Source of the DNA: Rhodopirellula sp. P2
GTDB taxonomy: Bacteria; Planctomycetota; Planctomycetia; Pirellulales; Pirellulaceae
Length of the DNA: 64,000 nucleotides
Reading direction: 5' to 3'
Assembly (NCBI RefSeq): GCF_028768465.1
Contig: NZ_CP118225.1
Span: forward strand, 6,925,001 to 6,989,000
In this document: piece after piece, positions 1-7,835 of the stretch
How the letters are laid out: every line of letters begins with the position of its first letter
Numbering within the stretch: the first letter of the stretch is position 1
Made by a program: the position numbers and the translations under genes
The notes under the pieces: generated by a model
The model's database searches: none
Seen by the model: only the letters and a program-made list of their open reading frames with translations
What the model was told of the DNA's origin: nothing

Positions 1-251
1 CCATCCACAAAAAAATGTTGATCGATTTCTCCGGCTTGGCATTCATGTCGTCGGCGATGATCAACAAACTGATCCTGCTGAACAAAAGCTGCAAAGCTCA
101 GGGCGTTGCGCTGAAGTTTTGCAACGTGTCCCCGTTGGTGATGGAAGTTTTCCGCATTGTGAACTTGGGCAAACTGATCGACATCCAAGGCGATCAAGAG
201 GTGGCCGTGGCCAGCTTCGACAAAAAGGGCTGGTTCGGCGGCAAGAAATGA
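1..251 (+). CDS. STAS-domain protein (anti-sigma factor antagonist type), 5' partial
   Basis: The reading frame is open to the left edge, so the N-terminus is missing; the ATG at 15 is internal. The visible 82 residues read as the second half of a STAS fold: LIDFSGLAFMSSAMINKL corresponds to the strand, phosphoacceptor-serine loop and helix of SpoIIAA/RsbV proteins (D-x-SG-x-x-x-x-SS), and a later hydrophobic strand fits the C-terminal half. The protein ends in a basic tail. Its stop codon overlaps the start of the following histidine kinase (ATGA), so the two are translationally coupled and probably work together in a partner-switch or stress module. The phosphorylatable serine would be one of the two in MSSA. 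Family assignment is good; the partner is inferred. Confidence 0.8.
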   Translation, partial: IHKKMLIDFSGLAFMSSAMINKLILLNKSCKAQGVALKFCNVSPLVMEVFRIVNLGKLIDIQGDQEVAVASFDKKGWFGGKK

Positions 252-946
252 CGCCCGCCGGCGATTCCACTCCGGGTGTGTCCGCGGACCCGCCCGGGCC
301 AAGCCCCAACGCCTCGAAGTCGCAGTGGATGCGGTTGCTGGAGGCCGAACGTCAATCGATTGCGGGCGATATACACGATGAGTTGCTGCCCTACCTGTTC
401 GCGGCGGCCGGGTCACTGGCATCGCTGCAGCGGCAGAATCCCGATTTGAAAGCCGCCCTCGAACAACCCGTTCAGTGGGTTGATCAAGCCCGTGAAATTG
501 CTCGCCAGATCATGAACGGAGCGGCGCTGCCCCGAGATCTGTCTGCTGGCCCCTTGATGGCCGCCAAAGAATTCCTGGAATCCGTGGTACTCCGCGGCGA
601 TGACGCCCAGGAACTCTCGGTTGAGTGGAAGCAATTGGACGAGAGTGCCTCGTTTGCCTGGGACGAAATGCAAGCAATCGCGGTTTACCGGATCATTTGT
701 GAAGCGGTTCGCAACGTGGTTCGCCACGCCCGAGCGAACGAATTGGTCGTGGCCTGGGAAACGGGTCCATCCGGATGGACGGTTTCGATCCAAGACGACG
801 GGGAAGGCTTCGATTCGGAGACCGTTTCAGAGACCTCGCAGGGCATCACACTGATGCGCCAGCGGGCTGACGCGGCAGGATTGCATTGCCAGATCGTTGG
901 GGCCAAGGATTCTGGCACCCAAGTGACCGTGTCTCGATCGGCGTAG
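248..946 (+). CDS. Small soluble histidine kinase (HisKA_3/NarX-like)
   Basis: A 232-residue protein starting at the ATG that overlaps the upstream stop; earlier in-frame starts would run through the STAS gene. It has no membrane segment. His43 lies in GDIHDELLPYL, the dimerisation/phosphoacceptor H-box of the HisKA_3 class. An N-box (EAVRNVVRHA, about 152-161) and a G-box (DDGEGFD, about 183-189) show a HATPase_c domain. About 40 residues precede the H-box, so no sensor domain is present and the signal must come from a partner, most simply the STAS protein. No response regulator is adjacent inside the window. Kinase identity is strong; a role in phosphorylating or being controlled by the STAS protein is inference. 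Confidence 0.85.
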   Translation: MTPAGDSTPGVSADPPGPSPNASKSQWMRLLEAERQSIAGDIHDELLPYLFAAAGSLASLQRQNPDLKAALEQPVQWVDQAREIARQIMNGAALPRDLSAGPLMAAKEFLESVVLRGDDAQELSVEWKQLDESASFAWDEMQAIAVYRIICEAVRNVVRHARANELVVAWETGPSGWTVSIQDDGEGFDSETVSETSQGITLMRQRADAAGLHCQIVGAKDSGTQVTVSRSA

Positions 947-992
947 CTTGCTTGGCTCGAGACAGCTTGTTTTTGTGGCGGTTGCTGCTTGA

Positions 993-2045
993 TCAGCCGA
1001 CTTGGCGACGGGCTGCGACTGCTTGTCCAAGATCGTCAAACAGTTTCTCGGTGGTGTCCCAACCGATGCAAGCGTCAGTGACGCTGAGGCCTTGAACCAA
1101 CGGTGACGCACTGAGTTTTTGATTGCCTTCGAGCAGGTTGCTCTCGATCATCACCCCCATGATGCGATCGTCACCCTCGGACACTTGAGCGCAAATGTCG
1201 CGACAAACGTACGACTGTCGCGCGAAGATTTTGCGACTGTTGGCGTGACTGCAATCGATCATGATTCGGGGTGGCAGGTCGGCTTTTTCGAGCAAGCTCG
1301 ATGCCATGTCGATGCTGGCAGCATCGTAATTGGTGTGCTTTCCACCACGCAGAATGATGTGGCAGTCCGGGTTACCGGTCGTGGCGAAGATCGCCGAGGT
1401 GCCCTCTTTGGTGACCGACAAAAAGTGGTGTGGACGGCGCGCCGAGCAGATGGCATCGACCGCAATCTGAACATTGCCGCTGGTTCCGTTTTTGAATCCG
1501 ACTGGGCAAGAAAGCCCCGACGCCAATTCCCGGTGCCCCTGGCTTTCGGTCGTGCGAGCCCCAATCGCTCCCCAACCCACCAGATCGGCCACGTACTGAG
1601 GGCTGATCAGGTCCAGGAACTCGGTTCCGGTCGGCAATCCCATCGCATTGATGTCGCTGAGCAGACGCCGAGCGGTTCGCAGGCCGTGGTTGATCTCGAA
1701 GCTGTCGTCCAGTTTCGGGTCGTTGATCAGACCTTTCCAACCCACCGTGGTGCGTGGTTTTTCAAAGTAAACCCGCATCACGATCAGCAAATCGTCGGCG
1801 TACTTTTTTTGCTCCACCGCCAACTTTTCAGCGTACTGGCGGGCAGAATCCGGGTCGTGAATCGAGCATGGCCCCACGACGACCAGCAATCGATCGTCCT
1901 TCTTTTGAAGCACGTTCTGGATGGCTGCACGCCCATCAGCAACGGTTTGTGAGATTTCGTCGCTGGCCGGGATTTCCGACAACAGTTCACTGGGTGACAT
2001 CAGGTTTTTGATGGCGCCGATACGAAGATCATCGGTGCGGATCAT
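993..2045 (-). CDS. 3-deoxy-7-phosphoheptulonate (DAHP) synthase, class I
   Basis: Condenses phosphoenolpyruvate with erythrose 4-phosphate, the first committed step of the shikimate pathway to aromatic amino acids. The 350-residue length equals the AroF/AroG/AroH family. Visible motifs are VVGPCSIHDPDSA (Cys60, the metal ligand), the PEP-binding stretch RVYFEKPRTT (about 91-100), GARTTESQGHRE (about 162-173), PVGFKNGT and the metal-binding MIDCSHANS near the C-terminus. The start is the ATG at 2045. It stands alone, convergent with the kinase to its left, with 140 bases of possible promoter space upstream. Which amino acid inhibits it cannot be read from sequence, so no isozyme letter is given. 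Confidence 0.95.
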   Translation of the reverse strand: MIRTDDLRIGAIKNLMSPSELLSEIPASDEISQTVADGRAAIQNVLQKKDDRLLVVVGPCSIHDPDSARQYAEKLAVEQKKYADDLLIVMRVYFEKPRTTVGWKGLINDPKLDDSFEINHGLRTARRLLSDINAMGLPTGTEFLDLISPQYVADLVGWGAIGARTTESQGHRELASGLSCPVGFKNGTSGNVQIAVDAICSARRPHHFLSVTKEGTSAIFATTGNPDCHIILRGGKHTNYDAASIDMASSLLEKADLPPRIMIDCSHANSRKIFARQSYVCRDICAQVSEGDDRIMGVMIESNLLEGNQKLSASPLVQGLSVTDACIGWDTTEKLFDDLGQAVAARRQVG

Positions 2046-2186
2046 GAGCTTGCAGTGGGTTCAAAAGGAAAATGTGGGGAAAACGTATCGTAGTTCAATT
2101 CCAAAAGATTGGAACGAGCCTTCTATCAACCACGGGGTGGCGACCAAGTCGAGAACGACAAAACCTCTCGCTGGTTCGCAACCGGT

Positions 2187-3266
2187 TCATGGTTCTGATT
2201 CGACCGCAGGGCGTTTCAGAGTCGCGTGAATGTGGTCCACGTCGACCTCCACCCCAGGGCCGGGTTGGTAGAGGAGCAGACTGACCATCTTGATTCGTGA
2301 CAGATCCAGCTCGCGATCTTGAGGCCCGTCGATCATGGATTGACGAGGGAAAACCACGTGTTGAGGTTCGCCCGCTCGGAGTGTCACAAAGTGTTTCGCG
2401 ACATCGTCATGGTAATCCTGGTGATCTTCGTCGATGACTTTGAGGATCACTTCCCAGGTTCGAGCGACAGGCGCCTCGAGCTCAGGAGCGGATGATTCGG
2501 TATCGGCTGGCTCAAGCCCATTTGACTCCGGATCCAATGACTCGGGGGGCCCCACGGACGCTGGGACGTTCAGAACAATGTCCAGTTCCAGCGTTTCCAC
2601 TTCGGACCAATCCGAAGCGACCTCCAGCAACGTCATCGCGGGATGCGGGGCATCCTTGGGTTTCCAACGCAGAGCGAACTCGCCATCGGTCACATTGGAC
2701 TGGGTTCGCCCCCGCCGACCGCGATTGAAATGCCAACGTGTGATCTCAAGCGGCGTTTCAAACGACGCGATCCGAGGGAAGTCCGATTCAACCTTCCAGC
2801 AATCACGAATGATCTCGATGGAACCCCACCAAGTCAGTCCGATGAAGATGGTCCCCAGCAACTGCAGGGAGCGTCGCCAAATCGACGAAGTCAAACCACT
2901 GGCAACGAACCAGACCGACGCGGCCAGGATCCCCAGGCCGTTGGCAATGGCATCTTGAAGTGTCGCGGATCGTCCGATCATGCCTTGCAGCATCTCGACC
3001 AACACCCCCGAAACAAACAAGGCGGTTGCGACCCAAACCAGGCGTCGTGCCCATTGGGCGGAACCAAAGACCTGAGGCCGAAGCGATTGCAGCAACACCA
3101 TGGTCAACATCGTCAGCCCTGCGAACAGCGGGGCGTGCACCATGTCGCCGATCGATCCAGCCATGCGCCCAGAGACCGGGAGCGGAACCAGCAATCCAAC
3201 CAACGCGACCAAGAAGCATCCCGGCAGCGCCAGCCAAATCAAGCGAGAGGATTGGCTCTGAGTCAC
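2187..3266 (-). CDS. VanZ-like membrane protein with C-terminal beta-sandwich domain
   Basis: A 359-residue protein with a GTG start that shares one base with the flgE stop. The N-terminal half has about five hydrophobic segments with the VanZ-type pattern (first span, then GDMVHAPLFAGLTM, where the conserved K/H-H of VanZ lies, then further spans). Residues from about 165 onward are hydrophilic, rich in W and D, with alternating strands and a DLSRIK...L pattern reminiscent of CIA30/galactose-binding-like folds; a low-complexity Pro/Glu/Ser stretch interrupts it. The function of such planctomycete VanZ fusions is unknown; cell-surface carbohydrate binding is a guess. It is the third gene of the flgD-flgE unit, but that may be convenience rather than a flagellar role. 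Confidence 0.75.
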   Translation of the reverse strand: MTQSQSSRLIWLALPGCFLVALVGLLVPLPVSGRMAGSIGDMVHAPLFAGLTMLTMVLLQSLRPQVFGSAQWARRLVWVATALFVSGVLVEMLQGMIGRSATLQDAIANGLGILAASVWFVASGLTSSIWRRSLQLLGTIFIGLTWWGSIEIIRDCWKVESDFPRIASFETPLEITRWHFNRGRRGRTQSNVTDGEFALRWKPKDAPHPAMTLLEVASDWSEVETLELDIVLNVPASVGPPESLDPESNGLEPADTESSAPELEAPVARTWEVILKVIDEDHQDYHDDVAKHFVTLRAGEPQHVVFPRQSMIDGPQDRELDLSRIKMVSLLLYQPGPGVEVDVDHIHATLKRPAVESEP

Positions 3267-5701
3267 TATCGTCGCAGGTTGAGCAGTTCGTCGATGAGCT
3301 GCTGGGTGGTCGTGATCACTCGACTGTTTCCCCGGTACTGTGTGCTGGCCAGAACGAGTTCGACCAAGTCCTTCCCGATGTCCGTGTTGGACAATTCCAA
3401 CGCACCACCGATGACCGATCCGATGCCGTTTTCACCGGGCTGACCGGTCACGGGCAAGCCGGTGTTGACGCCCTCGGCGTACATGTTCAAACCACGCGCT
3501 TCCAAACCGGCAGGGTTGGCAAAACGAGCCAGTTGCAACTGCCCCAAGTCTCTCGAGATACCGTTGCTGAAGACACCCCGAATGGTGCCGTCTTCGCCGA
3601 CGACAAAGCTGTTCAGAACACCGGGTTCACTCCCGTCCTGCTGGGTGGCTGCCAGCGAGGCCTCGTCGGTCGCCAGTCCCGAGACAAGCGAGAAGTCCAT
3701 TTCAAATTGCAAAGGCGAAACGCTGGGGATGCCTTGGCGGTTGATCGAAATGGTTTCTTCGGTCGCGGTCACGAAGTTGCCGTTTCCGTCGAACTGAATC
3801 AGACCGGTTCCGACCGTGATGTCGGTGTTGCCGGTCACAGAGTTGTCGGGACTGTCGGCGTACCAGCGGTAAATGGTGGCTTGGTCGGTGCGGCTTTCCA
3901 ACGTCGCGGAAACTCGCACGTTGATCGGCACACCGAGTGAGTCATAAACCACAAAGTCACTGGAAGCACTTTGTCCGATCGCTTCTTGTTGAATTCCAAA
4001 GGCCAGATTGGGCGTGGTGATTTGGCCCAGTTCGTCCGTCAGTCGAAACGCGGACAATTCGATGTCGACCGCGTTGGCTTCGCCATTGTTGGATACCAAG
4101 CGAATCTTTCCGTCTTGGATGTAAGCCCCAGCCACCAGCTCGCCAGATTCACCTTCAATGTTGTTTTCCGATCGTGGGATCGGATTGGCCGAGTCAATCT
4201 GCAACGTCTGGATCCCCGAAGCATCGGAGATGAAGTCCAGCAGGTCTTGCATGGTGCTGGTGGAAGTGATCTCCAGCTCTTTCGTCCCCAGGTTCGAACC
4301 GCCCTTGCGACCGGTGTAGCTCAGCGTGCCTTCACTAAAGACCTGTTCGTAGGTCAATCCATCTCGGCGAAGGACATCGGTCAGCAAGGTGTTGGAGTTG
4401 ACCGCTGGGCCATCCATGTCCAACAACTGGTTGCCGGGTTCGGTCAGGTCCGAAATTTGTGCGTCCGTCGCGGAGTCGGTGAAGGTTTCACCGGGCGCGA
4501 CCTCACCCACCAAGTAGAAGTTGTTTTGGTCACCGGCAAGGTTGCGATAGATCCGCACCGAATCGTAGGCGGGAAAACCGCCGCCAGCCGGAGGCGTTGG
4601 AGGCGTTGGAAAATCGCTCAACGTGATCCGGCCGTCGACAACGCTCTTGGGACCCAAATATGAACTCGGACGACTTTCGGGGTCGCCGGAGCTGTAGTAA
4701 GTCACCATGTAGGTGTAGTTGCCGGTCAGCGTGTCTTCGTTGATCGGCGTTCCGGACAGGGGCGTCGAACCATCGTCGTTGTACGTCCCACCTGCGGCTG
4801 CCGAAGCGAGGTACTCAAATTCGGTCCCATTGGGACCGGTGCGATAAATGTTGACCGTTGGGAAGTCGCCGCCCAAGGGGTCCTGGGGCAAGTTGCTCAG
4901 GTCGACATTGCCGTTGGTTCCCACCGTGAAGGAACGGGCGGCGCTGGGCGCCGATTCATTGCCGCTGGCATCGACCAAGGCGAATTTGTACTGGTAGGTT
5001 CCCCCGGTCAGCGAACCTGCCCCCACGGTGCCATTGACGGCAGCATGATCAGCAATCGGTGACGTTTCGACCGACACGCCGCTGGCGTCCGGACGTGGGA
5101 CTTGGCTGTCGCCCAAGTGCAGACTTTCGATCACTTGTCCCGCGGAGGCAACCTCGCCTTCGGGGGTCAACGTGCCTTCAAAGGCAACGTTCTCGGTCGC
5201 TTTGGCAACGGTCTTGGTGCCCAAGGGAATCGACAGCGGAACCAATGAACTCGTCTGCAACCGGAACTGTTCGTCGATGCCGTAACCGAGCAATCGCTGG
5301 CCGGTTGCATTGACGAGTTCCGCATCACTGTTGAGCTTGAAGATCCCGTTTCGCGTGTACAGTTTTTCGCCGTCCGCCGCTTCGACTTGGAAGAACCCGT
5401 CACCCTGGATCGCGAGGTCGCTGCTACTGCTGCTGATCTCGATGGTGCCCTGGTTGTGATTGGCCGCGATTTCCGCGACCTGGACACCCAAACCGATTTG
5501 TCGGGGGTTGGTACCCCCGTTGTTACTGGAGGGACCTGCCCCCAGCGACAATGTTTGCAGGAACTGTGTCGCAAAGACCGCATCGGACGATTTAAAACCG
5601 ACCGTCTGCGAGTTGGCCAGGTTGTTACCGATCACATCGATCTGTGTTTCGGCAGCACTCAGGCCGGTCAGGGCAGTCGTCAGGGCTGATTGAAGTCCCA
5701 T
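3266..5701 (-). CDS. flgE: Flagellar hook protein FlgE, enlarged
   Basis: Builds the universal joint between basal body and filament. The N-terminus (ALTGLSAAETQIDVIGNNLAN, split here from its context) and C-terminus (ASTQYRGNSRVITTTQQLID) are the conserved D0 coiled-coil halves of flagellar rod/hook proteins, and residues 85-150 carry the FlgE/FlgF/FlgG core. At 811 residues it is about twice the length of the enteric protein. The extra mass includes residues about 231-418, two tandem fibronectin-like units that each contain a TY-x-Y strand, an IYR-N/T strand and a closing T-x-x-D turn, and a further variable D1/D2 region. It lies 80 bases after flgD on the same strand, with a sigma-28-like promoter in the gap. 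Confidence 0.95.
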   Translation of the reverse strand: MGLQSALTTALTGLSAAETQIDVIGNNLANSQTVGFKSSDAVFATQFLQTLSLGAGPSSNNGGTNPRQIGLGVQVAEIAANHNQGTIEISSSSSDLAIQGDGFFQVEAADGEKLYTRNGIFKLNSDAELVNATGQRLLGYGIDEQFRLQTSSLVPLSIPLGTKTVAKATENVAFEGTLTPEGEVASAGQVIESLHLGDSQVPRPDASGVSVETSPIADHAAVNGTVGAGSLTGGTYQYKFALVDASGNESAPSAARSFTVGTNGNVDLSNLPQDPLGGDFPTVNIYRTGPNGTEFEYLASAAAGGTYNDDGSTPLSGTPINEDTLTGNYTYMVTYYSSGDPESRPSSYLGPKSVVDGRITLSDFPTPPTPPAGGGFPAYDSVRIYRNLAGDQNNFYLVGEVAPGETFTDSATDAQISDLTEPGNQLLDMDGPAVNSNTLLTDVLRRDGLTYEQVFSEGTLSYTGRKGGSNLGTKELEITSTSTMQDLLDFISDASGIQTLQIDSANPIPRSENNIEGESGELVAGAYIQDGKIRLVSNNGEANAVDIELSAFRLTDELGQITTPNLAFGIQQEAIGQSASSDFVVYDSLGVPINVRVSATLESRTDQATIYRWYADSPDNSVTGNTDITVGTGLIQFDGNGNFVTATEETISINRQGIPSVSPLQFEMDFSLVSGLATDEASLAATQQDGSEPGVLNSFVVGEDGTIRGVFSNGISRDLGQLQLARFANPAGLEARGLNMYAEGVNTGLPVTGQPGENGIGSVIGGALELSNTDIGKDLVELVLASTQYRGNSRVITTTQQLIDELLNLRR

Positions 5702-5755
5702 CGGCGAACGTCTCCACAGTTTTCAGTAGGTCTTACAACGCAAACTCAAACCTGT

Positions 5756-5784
5756 TGATCGGCCGATCTAACCGGTAAACTTTA
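5756..5784 (-). promoter_or_regulatory. Candidate sigma-28 (FliA-type) promoter of flgE
   Basis: Read on the minus strand, TAAAGTTT (5784-5777) matches the FliA -35 box at all eight positions and GCCGATCA (5763-5756) matches the GCCGATAA -10 box at seven of eight. The spacer is 13 bases where the enteric consensus has 11, which is the main objection. The -35 box begins with the flgD stop codon and the -10 box lies about 55 bases before the flgE ATG. Part of the -10 region belongs to a 12-base palindrome (GATCGGCCGATC). Confidence 0.45.
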
Positions 5785-6243
5785 CTCAGTTTGAATTTGA
5801 CGAATATTCTCTATCGCCATCGTCTTCTGACCCACGTGAACTTTGACCGAACGTGTCTGATTGTCATCATTCGTTTCGACGGTGATTTTGTCGACCTCAC
5901 CCGTTGTGTTGGTTTGATCGTCCGCCAACCCCGTCACGGTGCGTCCAATCAATCCGCTGGCGGTCACCAGTTGTTGGCTGTTGGATAGATCGCTGAGGGT
6001 GTTGGTCAGTTCGTCGGTGGCCCCGATTTCACGAATTTGTGCGATCTGCTGGACCATTTGGGCGTTGTCGACCGGATCCAGAGGGTCCTGGTTCTGCAGC
6101 TCATTGATCAGCAGTTGCAGAAAACTGTCCACATCCAACGAGTTGTACCCCTCGTTGGCACTGTCGCTGATTTGGGAAGACTTTTCGCTGGACGAAAAGC
6201 CCGCGGCGGCGGAGGTGCTGGTGACTTGACTAGCAGCAGACAT
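5782..6243 (-). CDS. flgD: Flagellar hook assembly (capping) protein FlgD
   Basis: Scaffold that caps the growing hook and allows FlgE to polymerise. Of its 153 residues, the stretch SFLQLLINELQNQDPLDPVD followed by MVQQIAQI is the FlgD signature; a low-complexity Ser/Ala N-terminus precedes it. The C-terminal half has the short strand-rich region (LIGRTVTGL, then KVHVGQKT) but no long FlgD Tudor/Fn3 module, so it is a short FlgD. The ATG at 6243 is preferred, with GGA nine or so bases before it; an in-frame GTG at 6276 would add 11 residues. First gene of the unit with flgE. Confidence 0.9.
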   Translation of the reverse strand: MSAASQVTSTSAAAGFSSSEKSSQISDSANEGYNSLDVDSFLQLLINELQNQDPLDPVDNAQMVQQIAQIREIGATDELTNTLSDLSNSQQLVTASGLIGRTVTGLADDQTNTTGEVDKITVETNDDNQTRSVKVHVGQKTMAIENIRQIQTE

Positions 6244-6533
6244 ATTCGCGTTTCCAAGATGGGAAGATCCGTTCACGCGAAATCAGCGTGGCGGAGAGCG
6301 TTTGCATAGCAATTTCGGGGATTCTGACGCGAGTCCAGTTCTTGGCGGGCTGGATTTTCTTCGCGGCCCACAGGCCCAGGGGCCCGAGATGGTGAGAGTC
6401 TGACGTCTCAGCAGCCCGCCCATTTCTACCTATCGGCGAACGGACAGCTTCCCCTAAACTCGCCCGAACGCGACCAAGAATGATTCGAGGTCCGCCCCTT
6501 CGACGCTCAGCCACCGGAACGGAGTCCTTCGGC
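6244..6533. other. Divergent intergenic region between flgD and the HExxH protein
   Basis: About 290 bases separate the two divergently transcribed genes and must hold both promoters. I see no box sequence good enough to mark, and no repeat or strong hairpin apart from short GGCCC runs near 6365-6390. Confidence 0.4.
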
Positions 6534-7799
6534 ATGGAAGCCAAAACCATCCGCCAGTTCGTCTCTGCACGTCTCGATTTCCAGAAGCGATGGGGAACTG
6601 TGTGGGCCTGTTTTGCTGTGTTGGCGTGCTGGGCAGCGCCGGCCGACGCGGCCAACTACCGAACCCGCAACTTCATCGTCGAAGCCCCCACCTCCCAGTT
6701 GGCCCAAGCCGTTGGGGACGCCGCCGAAAAGTATCGCCATGATCTGGCGAGCTACTGGACCGGCCAGCCCTTGGCCCCCTGGCCCACTCCCTGCCCGGTT
6801 CGAGTTGTCGCAGGCAACCTGCCCGCCCAAGGCGTGACCACCTACAACCCCGCTCCTGTTCGCGATTTCCAAATGGAAGTCGTCGGAACACCCGAGCGAA
6901 TCTTGGACAGCGTGCTGCCACACGAAGTCACCCACACCGTCTTGGCGACCCACTTTGGTCGTCCCCTGCCACGCTGGGCCGACGAGGGCATTTGCACCAC
7001 CGTCGAGCACGACTCGGAAAAGGCCAAGCACGAAGCCAAGTTGCGAGAGTTCCTGTCGACGCGTCGCGGCATCGCGATGAACCAGTTGTTCTTGTTGACC
7101 GAGTATCCCTCCGATGTGTTGCCGATGTACGCCCAAGGTTACTCGGTGTGCCGATTTTTGATCGAGCAACAGGGCCCCGAAACGTTCATCGATTTCTTGG
7201 GCGAGTACATGCAGCGTGGGTCCTGGACCAACAACGTGCAAAAACACTACGGCTACGATTCGTTGGCTGAACTGCAGGAATACTGGTTGGCCTGGGTCGA
7301 ATCCGGCAGCGGCCCGGTGGCTCAATTCGCCAAACTCACTCCTCGCGGCAGTCAGCCTGGTTCGACCAGCGACATCGCTTTGGTCAGTGCGACTGGGCCC
7401 ACCCGCCCCGTCGATTCTGCCAACTCAGCGGCCCGTTCGCAAGTCGCCCCCGCCACCGCACTGGCGGCAGTGGATTCGATGCCACGTGACCCAGGGCGTT
7501 CGGATTCAGGTTGGAAAAGCACGAATTCAATGGCATCCGCAGGCAACCCACGGGCAGCGTCGAATGGTTCGTCGTCCTGGTATGTCCGCCAACTCCATCG
7601 CGATGAAGATCGTTCCCCGGTGGAATCCATTCCAGCCGGAGCGAGTGCACCGATCGCACAAGCAAGCCCAAACAACTTGAGTGAGGATGCGTCCAAGTCA
7701 CGTTGGATGCCACCCTCGGTCAAATCCAGTGGTCGCTATTCGGTTTCGACACCGCAAGGCGAAAGCAGTGGTTCCTTTGGTGGCAACCGCTGGCGTTGA
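6534..7799 (+). CDS. Secreted zinc metalloprotease-like protein (peptidase MA type, HExxH)
   Basis: 421 residues from the ATG at 6534, which has GGAG nine bases upstream. Residues 1-40 form a signal peptide (a hydrophobic run about 22-34, then AADAA-like cleavage at about 36-40). The zinc motif HEVTH lies at 130-134 and a downstream Glu in WADEG (about 148-152) fits the third ligand of gluzincins such as the peptidase MA family. The catalytic region ends near 265 with a Trp-rich helix; the remaining 150 residues are low-complexity Ser/Pro/Ala, a likely linker or surface tail. Substrate unknown. It stands 34 bases upstream of the GAF-HlyD gene, so it may be the first gene of that unit. Confidence 0.75.
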   Translation: MEAKTIRQFVSARLDFQKRWGTVWACFAVLACWAAPADAANYRTRNFIVEAPTSQLAQAVGDAAEKYRHDLASYWTGQPLAPWPTPCPVRVVAGNLPAQGVTTYNPAPVRDFQMEVVGTPERILDSVLPHEVTHTVLATHFGRPLPRWADEGICTTVEHDSEKAKHEAKLREFLSTRRGIAMNQLFLLTEYPSDVLPMYAQGYSVCRFLIEQQGPETFIDFLGEYMQRGSWTNNVQKHYGYDSLAELQEYWLAWVESGSGPVAQFAKLTPRGSQPGSTSDIALVSATGPTRPVDSANSAARSQVAPATALAAVDSMPRDPGRSDSGWKSTNSMASAGNPRAASNGSSSWYVRQLHRDEDRSPVESIPAGASAPIAQASPNNLSEDASKSRWMPPSVKSSGRYSVSTPQGESSGSFGGNRWR

Positions 7800-7835
7800 T
7801 CTGCCGGTTGAAAACATCGTTCTCTTGGAAAATTG

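Noticed and set aside
1119..1952. Long plus-strand frame opposite DAHP synthase
   Set aside because: Exact antisense shadow of a strongly conserved gene; the minus-strand product shows all family motifs.
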